Shown here: positions 15,829 through 24,865 of the stretch, one piece after another | Layout of the letters: each line of letters begins with the position of its first letter | Position numbering within the stretch: the first letter of the stretch is position 1 | NCBI GenBank assembly: GCA_018694455.1 | Contig: JABHNP010000403.1 | Coordinates: forward strand, 1 to 25,423 | DNA length: 25,423 nt | DNA from: Planctomycetaceae bacterium | GTDB lineage: Bacteria; Planctomycetota; Planctomycetia; Pirellulales; UBA1268 | Direction: 5' to 3' | The notes under the pieces: generated by a model | What the model was told of the DNA's origin: nothing | The model's database searches: none | The model's input: the letters and a program-made list of their open reading frames with translations, nothing else | Position numbers and translations under genes: made by a program

Positions 15829-17331
15829 TCAGCCACCGCTGTGGGGACGGTGGATTGGAAATAGGATGATGTCACGGATTGAACTGGCTTGTGTCAAAAA
15901 CATCACCAAGCGATCAATCCCAATACCTAGACCACCGGCTGGTGGCATGCCGTGCCGAAGTGATTTGATAAAGTCATGATCCATTCTGGCCATGGATTCA
16001 TCGTCAGAAAGCCCAGCTAATTGTGTTTTGAAAAGTTCTTCCTGAAGATCAGGATCGTTGAGTTCGGTATAGGCGTTGGCTAATTCCATGCCAGCCACAT
16101 ACAGCTCAAATCGTTCGGCAATGTCTGGTGAACCCGTTTTTCTTTTTGTCAGTGGGCAGACTGCAGCTGGGTAATCAATGACAAAAATCGGACCCGAGAG
16201 CGTCTTCTCAACAGTTTCTTCGAAGAGCTCACTTTTGATGACATCTGGGTGACGACCAGCGGTTTCAATATCGTGTTTTGTGGCTTCAGCTGCCACGCTT
16301 GCTGGGTCGAGCGGATCACAGCCAGTGACTTCGGCAAGCAGGTCGTCGTATCGTTTTCGAGGAAAGGGTGGCTTAAGGCTGACATCGTGCCCCATCCATG
16401 TAAATGTCTCTGGTGCCCCCGCGGCTTCAGCCGCTGCAACAAGAACAGCCTCTGTCAGATCCATCATGGATGCGTAATCACCGTACGCTTCATAGGCTTC
16501 CATCATGGTAAACTCAGGATTATGGCGTGGGCTAATGCCTTCATTACGATACACCCGACCCAGTTCAAAAACTCGTTCCATGCCACCAACGAGTAATCTC
16601 TTAAGGTGGAGTTCTAAAGCAATTCGCATCACAAGGGGCATATCAAGTGCGTTGTGATGAGTTGTAAATGGACGTGCAGCGGCCCCACCTGCGGTTTCTT
16701 GAAGAGTAGGCCCCTCTACTTCGAGATACCCACGATCAGTGAGCACTCGACGTATTGCCTCAATAATCTTACTGCGAGCAACAAATCGATCACGTACACC
16801 TTCACCATGAATGAGATCGAGATACCGCATCCGTTGACGGAGTTCAGGATCAACAAGACCATGATATTTATCCGGGGGTGTTTCTAATGACTTTGTGAGA
16901 AACGTCAGACTACTGGCAAAGATCGTCATTTCACCAGAGTTCGAATATCCAAGTCTACCTTCGACACCGATGATGTCACCAAGATCAAGGCAGCCAACAA
17001 CTGGCCATATATCCGCACCAACCTGCTTTTTGCCAATCATGACCTGAATGCGGCCAGTGCGATCAACAAGATCAAGAAATACCAGTCGGCCCGCATTGCG
17101 GAGTAACATGATACGACCAGCAACTCGTACGGTTGGTCCATCGTCAGCATCCTGAGCAATAGAATCGCCCTGTTTTCGAACTTTTTCAACAGCGTGGGCA
17201 TCATCGAAACGACTTCCCCACGGATCTATTCCAAGTTCCTGAAGCTTGGCCAATTTATCTCGACGGGCCTGAAGGAGGGCAGCGACGGTGGATGAGGGTT
17301 GGTCGGTAGCAGTTGGTGACGAAGAAGACAT
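15829..17331 (-). CDS. lysS: Lysyl-tRNA synthetase, class II
   Basis: A 500-aa class II synthetase that charges tRNA-Lys, cytoplasmic. An N-terminal OB-fold anticodon-binding domain is seen (VRVAGRIMLLRNAGRLVFLDL, RIQVMI). Catalytic motif 1 lies around RSKIIEAIRRVLTDRGYLEVE, motif 2 is FELGRVYRNEG with PEFTMMEAY, and motif 3 near the C-terminus is GLGIGIDRLVM. The serine-specific LysRS block FVIDYPAAVCPL is also present. Length is standard. I chose ATG 17331; ATG 17388 would add 19 residues, and neither has a strong Shine-Dalgarno. It is the first gene of the run into the Lol-like transporter and ilvE. Confidence 0.96.
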   Translation of the reverse strand: MSSSSPTATDQPSSTVAALLQARRDKLAKLQELGIDPWGSRFDDAHAVEKVRKQGDSIAQDADDGPTVRVAGRIMLLRNAGRLVFLDLVDRTGRIQVMIGKKQVGADIWPVVGCLDLGDIIGVEGRLGYSNSGEMTIFASSLTFLTKSLETPPDKYHGLVDPELRQRMRYLDLIHGEGVRDRFVARSKIIEAIRRVLTDRGYLEVEGPTLQETAGGAAARPFTTHHNALDMPLVMRIALELHLKRLLVGGMERVFELGRVYRNEGISPRHNPEFTMMEAYEAYGDYASMMDLTEAVLVAAAEAAGAPETFTWMGHDVSLKPPFPRKRYDDLLAEVTGCDPLDPASVAAEATKHDIETAGRHPDVIKSELFEETVEKTLSGPIFVIDYPAAVCPLTKRKTGSPDIAERFELYVAGMELANAYTELNDPDLQEELFKTQLAGLSDDESMARMDHDFIKSLRHGMPPAGGLGIGIDRLVMFLTQASSIRDIILFPIHRPHSGG

Positions 17332-17541
17332 CAGTCGGCTCTGGTTTTCCTGAGGATACAAAAGTCTTGAGACAGTGGAAAAACTCATTGTCTGCTTTTC
17401 TCACAAATTTCGAAAGGGCAGCCGGGTAACAGAGAAGGAGGAGGCAGTCTCTGGTCAAATACGGGATATTCAGGGTACAAACCAGAGGTAGAATAAACTG
17501 TGCCCAATGACAGTACTGAGACCTCAAAGTGAACGTCAATA

Positions 17542-17919
17542 ATGCATATTCGAACGCACCACAGGCCAACATTATTTAGTGTCGAATTACGGACAGCGCA
17601 GTGGGAACACATGGTTCAGTGGTATAGAAATGTTCTCGGCCTTCGCGTTCTCGTCCGTGTTGTCGATGATGGATATGCACTCTTTGAGGCAGGTGATACC
17701 CGGGTTGCAATTCTTAGTCGTGAAAATGCTGGTGCGGCCAGTGGACGGTGGAGTCTTGGTTTCGAAGTCATTGACCTCGAAGCAACACATGCCCGTCTTC
17801 GAGCTGCAGATGCCGACGTGCTTGAGCCCAAGACTCATCCTGAGGGATTTCGAGAACTGGTCACTGATGATCCGGATGGAAATCGGCTTCGGCTTTTTGC
17901 TTGGCCAACAGCCTCGTGA
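17542..17919 (+). CDS. VOC/glyoxalase-fold protein
   Basis: A 125-aa single vicinal-oxygen-chelate domain. The beta-alpha-beta modules are recognisable: FSVELRTAQWEHMVQWYRNV with LGLRVLVRV, then YALFEAGDTRVAIL, a linker, LGFEVIDLEATHARL, and the closing DDPDGNRLRLFAWP. Family members are glyoxalase I-like isomerases, dioxygenases or antibiotic-resistance proteins; nothing here picks one. The His and Glu residues could bind a metal. It is divergent from lysS and converges with the SMP-30 gene; it appears to stand alone. No clear Shine-Dalgarno precedes the ATG. Confidence 0.85.
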   Translation: MHIRTHHRPTLFSVELRTAQWEHMVQWYRNVLGLRVLVRVVDDGYALFEAGDTRVAILSRENAGAASGRWSLGFEVIDLEATHARLRAADADVLEPKTHPEGFRELVTDDPDGNRLRLFAWPTAS

Positions 17920-17954
17920 TACATTCTGAACCGACCAATCATAACTATGATGAC

Positions 17955-18998
17955 CTACCAACCACGAGTTGCGAGACGTATACGGCAGAGATACATGTCA
18001 GCTGTGATAAACAGAGACTGACCATCTTCACCGAAGCAGCAATTAGCCGTTTTTTGTCCGGTCAAAATCGTTCCAAGATGTGTGCCATCTGGTGATATGA
18101 CCAGGACACCACCTGGGCCCGTTGCAAATAAGTTGCCTTGAACGTCCACCGCTAATCCATCAGGGTTGCCTTTGCGTCTCTCAGTAAGAGTCGTCGCATC
18201 AAAAAATGTCATACCAGCATCCAGTCGTCCGTCTTCAAGAATATTGAATACCTTGAGTATGGGTTCATTTGGATCGGACTGTGCGACATAAAGTTTCTTT
18301 TGATCAGGTGAGAATGCAATACCGTTCGGACGTGTCATGGTGTTACAGACAAGATCAACAGTTCCGTTTGGTTGCAGTCGAAAGACTCCACAGCAATCGA
18401 TTTCCCGTCGTGCATCATCAAATCCATCAGGAAGTCCGTATGGTGGGTCGGTGAAATAAATGGCTCCGGATGTATGAACAGCCAGGTCATTTGGGCTGTT
18501 GAAACGTTTTCCATCCCATGCGTCAGCGAGTGTTCGTTTCCCACCATTTTTTTCAAGCACGCTAATTCTTCTGTCGCCATGCTCGCAGCAGAGCAGTCTT
18601 CCTGCTGCATCGAGTGCGAGGCCATTGCTTCCTTGTTCTCTTCCATAACTCGCTGGGCCGGTAAAACCGGCGGGTTCAAGAAAGACAGAAAGTCCTGTTT
18701 TTTGGTTCCAGCAATGAATACGATTGTTTGGAATGTCGCTGAATAATAAAGATTGCGAAGGAAGTCCCCCATCGCTATGTGAAACCCAAACAGGGCCTTC
18801 CGACCAAGCAAAACCCGTAGCAAGCACTTCAATTTCTACACCGGGCGCAATAAGTGCATCAATATTTGGATGTAATCGCTCAATACTTCCGACGGTGGGC
18901 AGCCCGTCATCTGCTGCTTGAGTTACACATGCTATTGTCATGGTTGCAATCAGGAACTGGAAAAAAAAGATGTGTCTCCACGATGAGTCATTTGCCAC
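17955..18998 (-). CDS. Exported SMP-30/gluconolactonase family protein
   Basis: A 347-aa six-bladed beta-propeller of the SMP-30/LRE family, which hydrolyses sugar lactones or related esters. An N-terminal signal peptide is clear (FFFQFLIATMTIACVTQA, cleaved near residue 28), so it is periplasmic or secreted. The metal-site residues occur in order: Glu in WSEGPVW, Asn in SPNDLAVH, Asn in RPNGIAFSPD and Asp in NPDGLAVD. The block AIYFTDPPYGL is also typical. Planctomycetes carry many such proteins. It starts 46 bp after the DUF1559 gene on the same strand and could share its transcript. The substrate is unknown. Confidence 0.92.
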   Translation of the reverse strand: MANDSSWRHIFFFQFLIATMTIACVTQAADDGLPTVGSIERLHPNIDALIAPGVEIEVLATGFAWSEGPVWVSHSDGGLPSQSLLFSDIPNNRIHCWNQKTGLSVFLEPAGFTGPASYGREQGSNGLALDAAGRLLCCEHGDRRISVLEKNGGKRTLADAWDGKRFNSPNDLAVHTSGAIYFTDPPYGLPDGFDDARREIDCCGVFRLQPNGTVDLVCNTMTRPNGIAFSPDQKKLYVAQSDPNEPILKVFNILEDGRLDAGMTFFDATTLTERRKGNPDGLAVDVQGNLFATGPGGVLVISPDGTHLGTILTGQKTANCCFGEDGQSLFITADMYLCRIRLATRGW

Positions 18999-19044
18999 CG
19001 TTGATTTCTCCGATCAGTGCTAAAAATTTGATGCGGGGCAACTC

Positions 19045-19944
19045 TCAATTGCCTATGACTTCTCCACCTGCACGCGTTCCATACGCCCCATAGACCATGT
19101 TATCAATAGAATCTGAAAGCGCCGTGACTGACCCATCACACATTAGAAATACTGCAAGCCCAGAATGAGATGCTGAAATATCACGGTCGTCACTCGCTGG
19201 GTGATTTGGCGTATGTCCAGTCTGAAACAGCACCATATGGCCATGGTCGTCACTTGGATCAGCCTGATCACGAATAGCACCACTCCAGGCAGTTTCGTAT
19301 TCAAAATGGTTGCCATTACTGGCAGCTATTCGGAAAGGGCCGTTCTGTCTCTCACCAAGCATGAGCGTTGTTGAAAGTCCGTCGGTAATTTCAGCAAGCT
19401 TTGTTGCACTGTTACGACTGAATACGCCTTTTCTTTGCTCCTGTACAGCATCTAGATCAGGAGGGCCAAAGTTGCCGGCGTAGCTTGCCATTGCATAGCG
19501 CTCTGAGCCCATTTCAACATATCCATCAGTGGACACCGTATCGGTTGGGCAAAGAAAAACAGAAAGATGTTTTTCACGAGGTATTGTGTTTGCCATATCA
19601 TGCAGTGGCTTTGAAAAGTCAATACGATCAAATGTTGCTGTTTCTTCAAGAAGAGGAAGCAGCAGTGTTCCCCACGAGTATCCACGAGTATTTCCATTTG
19701 TTGAGTAGCTATATTCATAGCCCGTTGGGAGGTGTTTTCGTGCCGTTTCGTAGTTGTGCATGGCGACACCGAATTGTTTGAGACTGTTTTTACAATGAAG
19801 CAGTCTCGCCGATTCACGGGCTTGTTGGACAGCTGGCAACAAAAGACCAACGAGAATGCCAATGATTGCAATCACAACTAAAAGTTCGATCAGTGTAAAG
19901 CCTTGTCTCAGGCGAGACGTGTTATTCATGCCCGTGGTGTCCAT
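19045..19944 (-). CDS. DUF1559 protein with type IV-pilin-like N-terminus
   Basis: A 299-aa DUF1559 protein, second in this window. The prepilin-type motif is QGFTLIELLVVIAIIG with cleavage expected between Gly15 and Phe16 and Glu at mature position 5; LLPAVQQARESAR follows. The C-terminal family signature is SASHSGLAVFLMCDGS and later TRAGGE. The ATG at 19944 has AGGAGG with an 8-base spacer, both inside the end of the upstream lipoprotein gene; an ATG at 19929 is a weaker alternative. The overlap of 23 bases with the His-rich lipoprotein gene suggests coupled expression. It shares no Met-rich stretch with the first DUF1559 protein. Function unknown. Confidence 0.95.
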   Translation of the reverse strand: MDTTGMNNTSRLRQGFTLIELLVVIAIIGILVGLLLPAVQQARESARLLHCKNSLKQFGVAMHNYETARKHLPTGYEYSYSTNGNTRGYSWGTLLLPLLEETATFDRIDFSKPLHDMANTIPREKHLSVFLCPTDTVSTDGYVEMGSERYAMASYAGNFGPPDLDAVQEQRKGVFSRNSATKLAEITDGLSTTLMLGERQNGPFRIAASNGNHFEYETAWSGAIRDQADPSDDHGHMVLFQTGHTPNHPASDDRDISASHSGLAVFLMCDGSVTALSDSIDNMVYGAYGTRAGGEVIGN

Positions 19945-20119
19945 GTTTATGTCCTCCTAACTGAAAGTTGTTGTGTTGATGCCCATGCTTGATATCTGAG
20001 CCATGAACATGATAATGAGAATGCTCTTGATCACTCATTATCTTGTTCTTATCAGGACTGATTTGTTCAGAGCATCCCCATAGCAATAATAAAAAACCTA
20101 AAAAAGATATTCGGTACAT
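19922..20119 (-). CDS. Small His-rich lipoprotein
   Basis: A 65-aa protein with a lipoprotein signal: LGFLLLLWGC, with Cys16 as the lipidated residue. The mature part has 12 histidines in its last 34 residues (HSHYHVHGSD, KHGHQH, HKHGHHGHE). Such a tail commonly binds Zn, Ni or Cu; I infer metal binding or buffering at the membrane, but no family is recognised. The last codons also encode the ribosome binding site and start of the DUF1559 gene, so the two are tightly linked. Its own ATG lacks a good Shine-Dalgarno. The lipobox and biased composition make a chance ORF unlikely. Confidence 0.72.
   Translation of the reverse strand: MYRISFLGFLLLLWGCSEQISPDKNKIMSDQEHSHYHVHGSDIKHGHQHNNFQLGGHKHGHHGHE
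19953..19958 (-). promoter_or_regulatory. Strong Shine-Dalgarno of the second DUF1559 gene
   Basis: AGGAGG read on the minus strand, 8 bases before ATG 19944, lying inside the last codons of the His-rich lipoprotein. It decides the DUF1559 start in favour of 19944. Confidence 0.8.
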
Positions 20120-20251
20120 TCAGGAAGTTTAGCACGAAGACCTCTGGGGCCTAAGGAAATGTCGAAAATCTGCCACGATTTGGTTACCTGTCATGCAATT
20201 TTGGATACTTTCTCTCGGTAGAACACTTAGCGTAAACCAATTAAAAAATTG

Positions 20252-21676
20252 ATGAAGAGTTCCTCGTCGCCTCAAAGCATTCCGTGTTGCTCATCAAATA
20301 AAAACCCACCTCCAAATGGTTTTGGTCTGACGACATTAACAGCCTTGGTCATGACAGGTATGATTGGCTCAGGTGTTTTTGTCACATCAGGCTTTGCGGT
20401 TGAATCACTCGGCTCGCGCACTCTGGTTATGGCTGCTTGGCTTGTCGGTGGATTGGTTGCCCTGTGTGGTGCCGTAGCCTACGGAGGCCTTGCACGTCGG
20501 TTGCCGAAGTCTGGTGGAGAATATCTTTACCTTTCACGTTCGCTCCATCCGTTTTGTGGTTTTCTTGCTGGTATGGTCTCGCTCACAGCAGGATTTAGTG
20601 GAGGCATAGCCTTCGCAGCAATGACATGTCAGGAGTATGCCAAAGGCATTCTTTTGTTACCGGCATGGATGCCAAGTCAGACACTGGCAACAGCCGTCAT
20701 TATCATCTGTTTCCTGATTCATATTGAGGCAGGGAGGGTGGCGGCACGTCTTAATACCAGCATTGTTCTACTGAAGATCCTGACACTTATGTGTCTCATT
20801 ATCTTTGGATATTCAGTTGTCGGTTGGCCATCAGCAGTTGCAGAACAATCAATTCAAGGTGCGTCAACGGGCGCGACCATTGATGGATTCGCAATGACAG
20901 TCGTCTGGGTCATGTTTAGTTACACAGGCTTTAATGAGGCAATTTATGTTGCATCGGAAGCTCGGGTAGGGCGACGCACCGTACCGCGTGCACTTGTGTT
21001 AGGCACATTTCTCACTACGATTCTTTATCTTGCGATCAATGATATTTTTTTACGCGCAGCACCGCTTGTCGAACTAGCAGGTCAGTCACAGGTTGCGGCG
21101 ATCGCAGCCGCGGCCCTTGGTGGCAGAACGGCACAGTTGGGGATGTCTATTGTCATTGTGCTTTCGACGTTGTCTGCAGCAGCGGGTATGACAATGGCTG
21201 GTTCACGAGTTGCAACAGCAATGGCAGAGGATGGCCTCTTGCCAGCGTGGCTGAAAGGACGGTCTGGTCGAAGTCGGGCTGTCTTGGTCCAGACGGTTCT
21301 GGCGATCATTCTTGTATATGGAACAACTCTGCAAAATTTATTGGGAACGCTCAGCGTGACGTTATCGCTATGCTCTGCTATGACCGTGGCAACTCTTTTT
21401 TGGCCTCAGAAACATGCAGACTCTGAGAAACCGGTAGGCGATGTATTAGCGAATGACCTATCACATCCGTCGGCACTGGTGTTGGTGGCTGCAACTGTAT
21501 ATTGCGTTGCGACACTTCTCTTTGCCGGGCTCTATGGCTGGCATGATCCCTGGCAGCTTGGTGGTGTTGTGGCCATTATTGTCGTTGCAGTATCGCTTTG
21601 GCCTTGGGCAAGGTCATCAGACATTTCAGCATTCAATCAATCTCAACACGATTCAGTAGAACAATCAGAAACGTAG
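20252..21676 (+). CDS. APC-superfamily amino acid permease
   Basis: A 474-aa inner-membrane transporter with about 12 hydrophobic segments, of the amino acid-polyamine-organocation superfamily, which imports or exchanges amino acids. The first span carries the substrate-binding signature VMTGMIGSGVFVTSGF, and the second LGSRTLVMAAWLVGGLVALCGA. YGGLARRLPKSGGEYLYL is a very typical APC loop, and ARVGRRTVPRAL the later cytoplasmic loop. I use ATG 20252; a TTG one codon earlier is in frame. The substrate is not clear from sequence. Its 3' end overlaps a small membrane protein gene on the opposite strand by 44 bp, and it converges on gcvP; whether it carries glycine is unknown. Confidence 0.93.
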   Translation: MKSSSSPQSIPCCSSNKNPPPNGFGLTTLTALVMTGMIGSGVFVTSGFAVESLGSRTLVMAAWLVGGLVALCGAVAYGGLARRLPKSGGEYLYLSRSLHPFCGFLAGMVSLTAGFSGGIAFAAMTCQEYAKGILLLPAWMPSQTLATAVIIICFLIHIEAGRVAARLNTSIVLLKILTLMCLIIFGYSVVGWPSAVAEQSIQGASTGATIDGFAMTVVWVMFSYTGFNEAIYVASEARVGRRTVPRALVLGTFLTTILYLAINDIFLRAAPLVELAGQSQVAAIAAAALGGRTAQLGMSIVIVLSTLSAAAGMTMAGSRVATAMAEDGLLPAWLKGRSGRSRAVLVQTVLAIILVYGTTLQNLLGTLSVTLSLCSAMTVATLFWPQKHADSEKPVGDVLANDLSHPSALVLVAATVYCVATLLFAGLYGWHDPWQLGGVVAIIVVAVSLWPWARSSDISAFNQSQHDSVEQSET

Positions 21677-21800
21677 CGATTGGTCCTAGAAGCAATGAGA
21701 TGAGACACCAGACCAGTCCGCTGCGTCCTTTCCCTTGTGCAAGGCCCGCATTAATGAGTGAAAGGGTGCCCCAGCCAACAAAAAAACTTGAATTCGACAT
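21633..21800 (-). CDS. Small membrane protein (55 aa), downstream of gcvP
   Basis: I translated this from the minus strand, ATG 21800 to TGA 21633. The product is MSNSSFFVGWGTLSLINAGL, then AQGKGRSGLVWCLISLLLGP and a third hydrophobic run IATFLIVLLN, ending RVEID. The pattern of a first span, then KGRSG-x-W, then GP inside a second long span, is what I know from many short bacterial membrane proteins. It begins 15 bp after the gcvP stop, on the same strand. It overlaps the end of the APC permease gene by 44 bp. No clear Shine-Dalgarno is seen. Function unknown; coding status is fairly likely. Confidence 0.6.
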   Translation of the reverse strand: MSNSSFFVGWGTLSLINAGLAQGKGRSGLVWCLISLLLGPIATFLIVLLNRVEID

Positions 21801-21815
21801 AGTCTAGAAGTGACC

Positions 21816-24755
21816 CTATGAATCGGACTCCTGCCACGCGGAGACAGGAACGCAACTACAAAATAGATTACGGTCACCATGAACATTATCGACACGACCA
21901 ACAGGAGGCCAATATTTTCTGCGTTTTAGATCAGCGACAGGGAATACTGCTTCTTCTCGAGTATAAGGCTTTGTCCATTCCTGAGCCGCAATGCAGCTAG
22001 CAGTATGCGGTGCGTTTATGACAGGGTTATCGTCTTGTGGCCACGTACCTTTTTCTATGCGGCGGATTTCTTCACGAATCGCAATCATTGCTTCTATAAA
22101 GCGATCTAGCTCTGGGAGATCTTCGCTCTCGGTTGGTTCAACCATTAAGGTGCCGGGTACTGGAAAACTGAGTGTTGGTGCATGGAAGCCATAGTCAATG
22201 AGTCTTTTAGCAACATCCTCTGCTGTGACACCACTTGTCTCTTGAAGTGGTCGAAGGTCAAGAATGCACTCGTGAGCAATGCGTCCATGCGTACCCGTAT
22301 AGAGCGTTGGGTAATGTTCCCGAAGCCTGACACTCACGTAGTTCGCTGAAAGAATGGCAGCTTCCGTTGCATGCCGCAAACCGGAGCTCCCCATCATCCG
22401 ACAGTACATCCAACTAATTGGTAGGACTCCAGCATTTCCCAGTGGTGCACCTGAAACAGCACCAACACCACCGCTTGTTTGAAGCCCGGTTGTTTCATGG
22501 CCAGGAAGGAAAGGCACGAGGTCTTCAACGACACAGACTGGACCAACACCTGGGCCACCACCACCATGTGGGATGCAAAACGTTTTGTGAAGATTCAGAT
22601 GGCTCACATCGCCACCAAAATGTCCTGGTTCTGCAGTCCCAACCAAAGCATTCATATTGGCACCATCGATGTATACACGCCCACCATGGTCATGAACGAT
22701 ACTGCAAAGATTCTTAATATCCGATTCAAAAACACCATGAGTACTCGGATATGTGATCATCACAGCAGCGAGCTGATCTGTGTATTGTTCACACTTCTGT
22801 TGAAGTTCAATGAGATCAACGTTGCCCTGGTCATCGCATCCGGTCACAACAACTTTCATCCCAGCCATCTGGGCGCTTGCAGGATTCGTTCCATGAGCGG
22901 AAGCTGGAATGAGGCAGATGTTTCGGTGGCCTTCTCCTCGAGACCGCTGCCAGGCTCGAATGACAAGAAGTCCAGCATACTCCCCTTGGCTTCCAGCATT
23001 TGGCTGAAGGCTGATACCGGCATATCCAGTCGCCTCACCGAGCCATGCACAAAGTTGTTTTTGAAGGATCTGATACCCCAATTGCTGTTGAGCTGGTGCA
23101 AAAGGATGGATGCCAGCGAACTCAGGCCAACTGATGGGAATCATTTCACTGGTCGCGTTGAGCTTCATTGTGCAACTTCCCAATGGAATCATCGTTCGAT
23201 CGAGTGCCAGATCACGGTCAGCTAATTCACGGAGGTATCGTAAGAGTTGCGTTTCACTGTGATGGGAATGAAAAACCGAATGATTCAGAAAATCACTGGT
23301 GCGAATGCTGTTGTGCGGAAGAAGCGTCTCTTCTGATGTTTCCACGGAGTCGATATCAGGAAGAGAATTTTCAGATTGTGAAAAAACGTTTAGTAGATTG
23401 CGAATATCATTGCTTTGTGTTGTTTCATCAATACTTATTCCGATGTGATTTGAGTCAATCTTTCGAAGATTCATTCCAGCATCGCATGCACGTTCGATGT
23501 AGGTGTCGGTTGCTTTACCGGTTCTCAGGCAAAGCGTGTCAAAGGCATGCGGATTTGTAATTTCTATGCCCATTTCCTGGAGACAACGCGCAAGAAAAGA
23601 TGTTTTTCTTGCGATATCCAGAGCAATTTTTTTCAATCCTGCCGGTCCGTGATAGATGGCATACATGGCAGCAACAACGGCAGGAAGAACTTGTGCAGTA
23701 CAGATGTTTGACGTTGCCTTTTCACGACGGATGTGCTGTTCCCGAGTTTGTAATGCCAAGCGATATGCTGGTCTTCCAGTAGCATCAACGCTGACACCAA
23801 CAAGTCGTCCAGGGAGAGAACGTTTAAAGGTATCGCGGCACGCAAAATATGCCGCATGTGGACCCCCACAGCCCATGGGCATGCCAAATCGCTGCGTCGA
23901 TCCAACAACAATATCAGCGCCCCATTCACCAGGTGGTGTCAGGAGTGTGAGTGATAGAGGGTCTGCGGCAACACAAAGTAAAGCATTGTTTTCATGGACC
24001 CGTTCTGCAAGGCCATGCCAGTCTGGGACATCACCTTCTGTGTTTGGATACTGCACGAGTACACCAAAGTATTTCTGTTTGTCAGCCATCTCCGCAACAT
24101 CACCAATAATGAGGTCGATACCCAGCGGCTCTGCTCGAGTAGCCAGAACTTCTAGTGTCTGTGGATGACATTTACTATCCGCAATAAAAGAAGATTCCTG
24201 ACCTTTGTGCATTCTGTGTGCGAGTGTCATTGCTTCTGCTGCAGCGGTTGCCTCATCAAGGAGAGACGCATTGGCAATCGGCATGCCGGACAAATCACAA
24301 ATCATCGTCTGGAATGCGAGCACTGCTTCCATACGACCTTGAGAAATTTCTGCTTGGTACGGTGTGTAGGCGGTGTACCAGGCTGGATTTTCGAGGACAT
24401 TTCTTTGGATAACCGCTGGAGTATTGGTGCCGTAGTACCCCTGGCCAAGAAAGCTTTGAAGGACCTTGTTTTTCTGAGCAATTGTTTTTAATTCAGCAAG
24501 TGCATCGCGTTCTGAGATAGCCGATGGTAACTCCATCGCGGTCCGCCTCAGGATGCTCTCGGGCACAATTTCTTCAATCAGTGCAGTGCGACTGGTAGTC
24601 CCAATAGCTTCAAGCATGAACTGTTCGTCAGACGATGAAAGACCAATATGGCGGACTGCAAAAGAGTCATCATCAATAGATTTGTTTGACGTGTCACAAG
24701 AGCGTGAGTGAGTCTTAGAAACAACTTCGTGTGGAGTGACTGTGCCGGAAGACAT
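21816..24755 (-). CDS. gcvP: Glycine dehydrogenase (decarboxylating), P protein
   Basis: A 979-aa PLP enzyme, the P protein of the glycine cleavage system: it decarboxylates glycine and passes the aminomethyl group to the lipoyl H protein. The N-terminal half has FLGQGYYGTNTP, YTPYQAEISQGR and MPMGCGGPHAAYFA; the C-terminal half has MIPLGSCTMKLNA, PNAGSQGEYAGL and the PLP lysine Lys724 in NLHKTFCIPHGGGGPG. It ends YWPPVGRVDNVHGDRNLFC, as is standard. This is the single-chain form, not the split PA/PB type. AGGAA lies about eight bases before the ATG. A tandem glycine riboswitch and a strong promoter precede it. gcvT and gcvH are not in the window. Confidence 0.98.
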   Translation of the reverse strand: MSSGTVTPHEVVSKTHSRSCDTSNKSIDDDSFAVRHIGLSSSDEQFMLEAIGTTSRTALIEEIVPESILRRTAMELPSAISERDALAELKTIAQKNKVLQSFLGQGYYGTNTPAVIQRNVLENPAWYTAYTPYQAEISQGRMEAVLAFQTMICDLSGMPIANASLLDEATAAAEAMTLAHRMHKGQESSFIADSKCHPQTLEVLATRAEPLGIDLIIGDVAEMADKQKYFGVLVQYPNTEGDVPDWHGLAERVHENNALLCVAADPLSLTLLTPPGEWGADIVVGSTQRFGMPMGCGGPHAAYFACRDTFKRSLPGRLVGVSVDATGRPAYRLALQTREQHIRREKATSNICTAQVLPAVVAAMYAIYHGPAGLKKIALDIARKTSFLARCLQEMGIEITNPHAFDTLCLRTGKATDTYIERACDAGMNLRKIDSNHIGISIDETTQSNDIRNLLNVFSQSENSLPDIDSVETSEETLLPHNSIRTSDFLNHSVFHSHHSETQLLRYLRELADRDLALDRTMIPLGSCTMKLNATSEMIPISWPEFAGIHPFAPAQQQLGYQILQKQLCAWLGEATGYAGISLQPNAGSQGEYAGLLVIRAWQRSRGEGHRNICLIPASAHGTNPASAQMAGMKVVVTGCDDQGNVDLIELQQKCEQYTDQLAAVMITYPSTHGVFESDIKNLCSIVHDHGGRVYIDGANMNALVGTAEPGHFGGDVSHLNLHKTFCIPHGGGGPGVGPVCVVEDLVPFLPGHETTGLQTSGGVGAVSGAPLGNAGVLPISWMYCRMMGSSGLRHATEAAILSANYVSVRLREHYPTLYTGTHGRIAHECILDLRPLQETSGVTAEDVAKRLIDYGFHAPTLSFPVPGTLMVEPTESEDLPELDRFIEAMIAIREEIRRIEKGTWPQDDNPVINAPHTASCIAAQEWTKPYTREEAVFPVADLKRRKYWPPVGRVDNVHGDRNLFCSCVPVSAWQESDS

Positions 24756-24839
24756 GTCAAGGTTCCTTTCCTAACTGAGCCAACGCATATTGCTAGCGTA
24801 CGTTTGGAGACTGACGTTTGTAGTAGCCGCCAGATGAAA

Positions 24840-24861
24840 CAGCATGGCCGAAGCCACGCTG
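24840..24861 (-). promoter_or_regulatory. Hairpin with UUCG loop, riboswitch expression platform
   Basis: On the minus strand CAGCGUGGC-UUCG-GCCAUGCUG forms a 9-bp stem with one G-U pair and a stable UUCG tetraloop, directly after the second aptamer. Only UUUC follows, so a strong intrinsic terminator is doubtful. Its 3' arm can instead pair with the aptamer P1 strand (ACAGCA with UGCUGU), which suggests a switch. Confidence 0.6.
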
Positions 24862-24865
24862 GGAA

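Noticed and set aside
15813..15875. GTG start of the LolC/E-like permease
   Set aside because: It overlaps lysS by 47 bp and adds residues unlike the family; ATG 15812 begins the conserved MYKLLLCWRYLRTR.
17934..17953. ATCAT-AACT-ATGAT hairpin between the converging VOC and SMP-30 genes
   Set aside because: AT-only five-base stem with no U-run; not a credible terminator.
21686..21901. 71-aa minus-strand ORF overlapping the end of gcvP
   Set aside because: It overlaps gcvP by 86 bp in another frame; the 55-aa ORF at 21633-21800 fits this space much better.
22479..23225. 248-aa plus-strand ORF inside gcvP
   Set aside because: It lies opposite well-conserved gcvP sequence and shows no family features; an antisense shadow.
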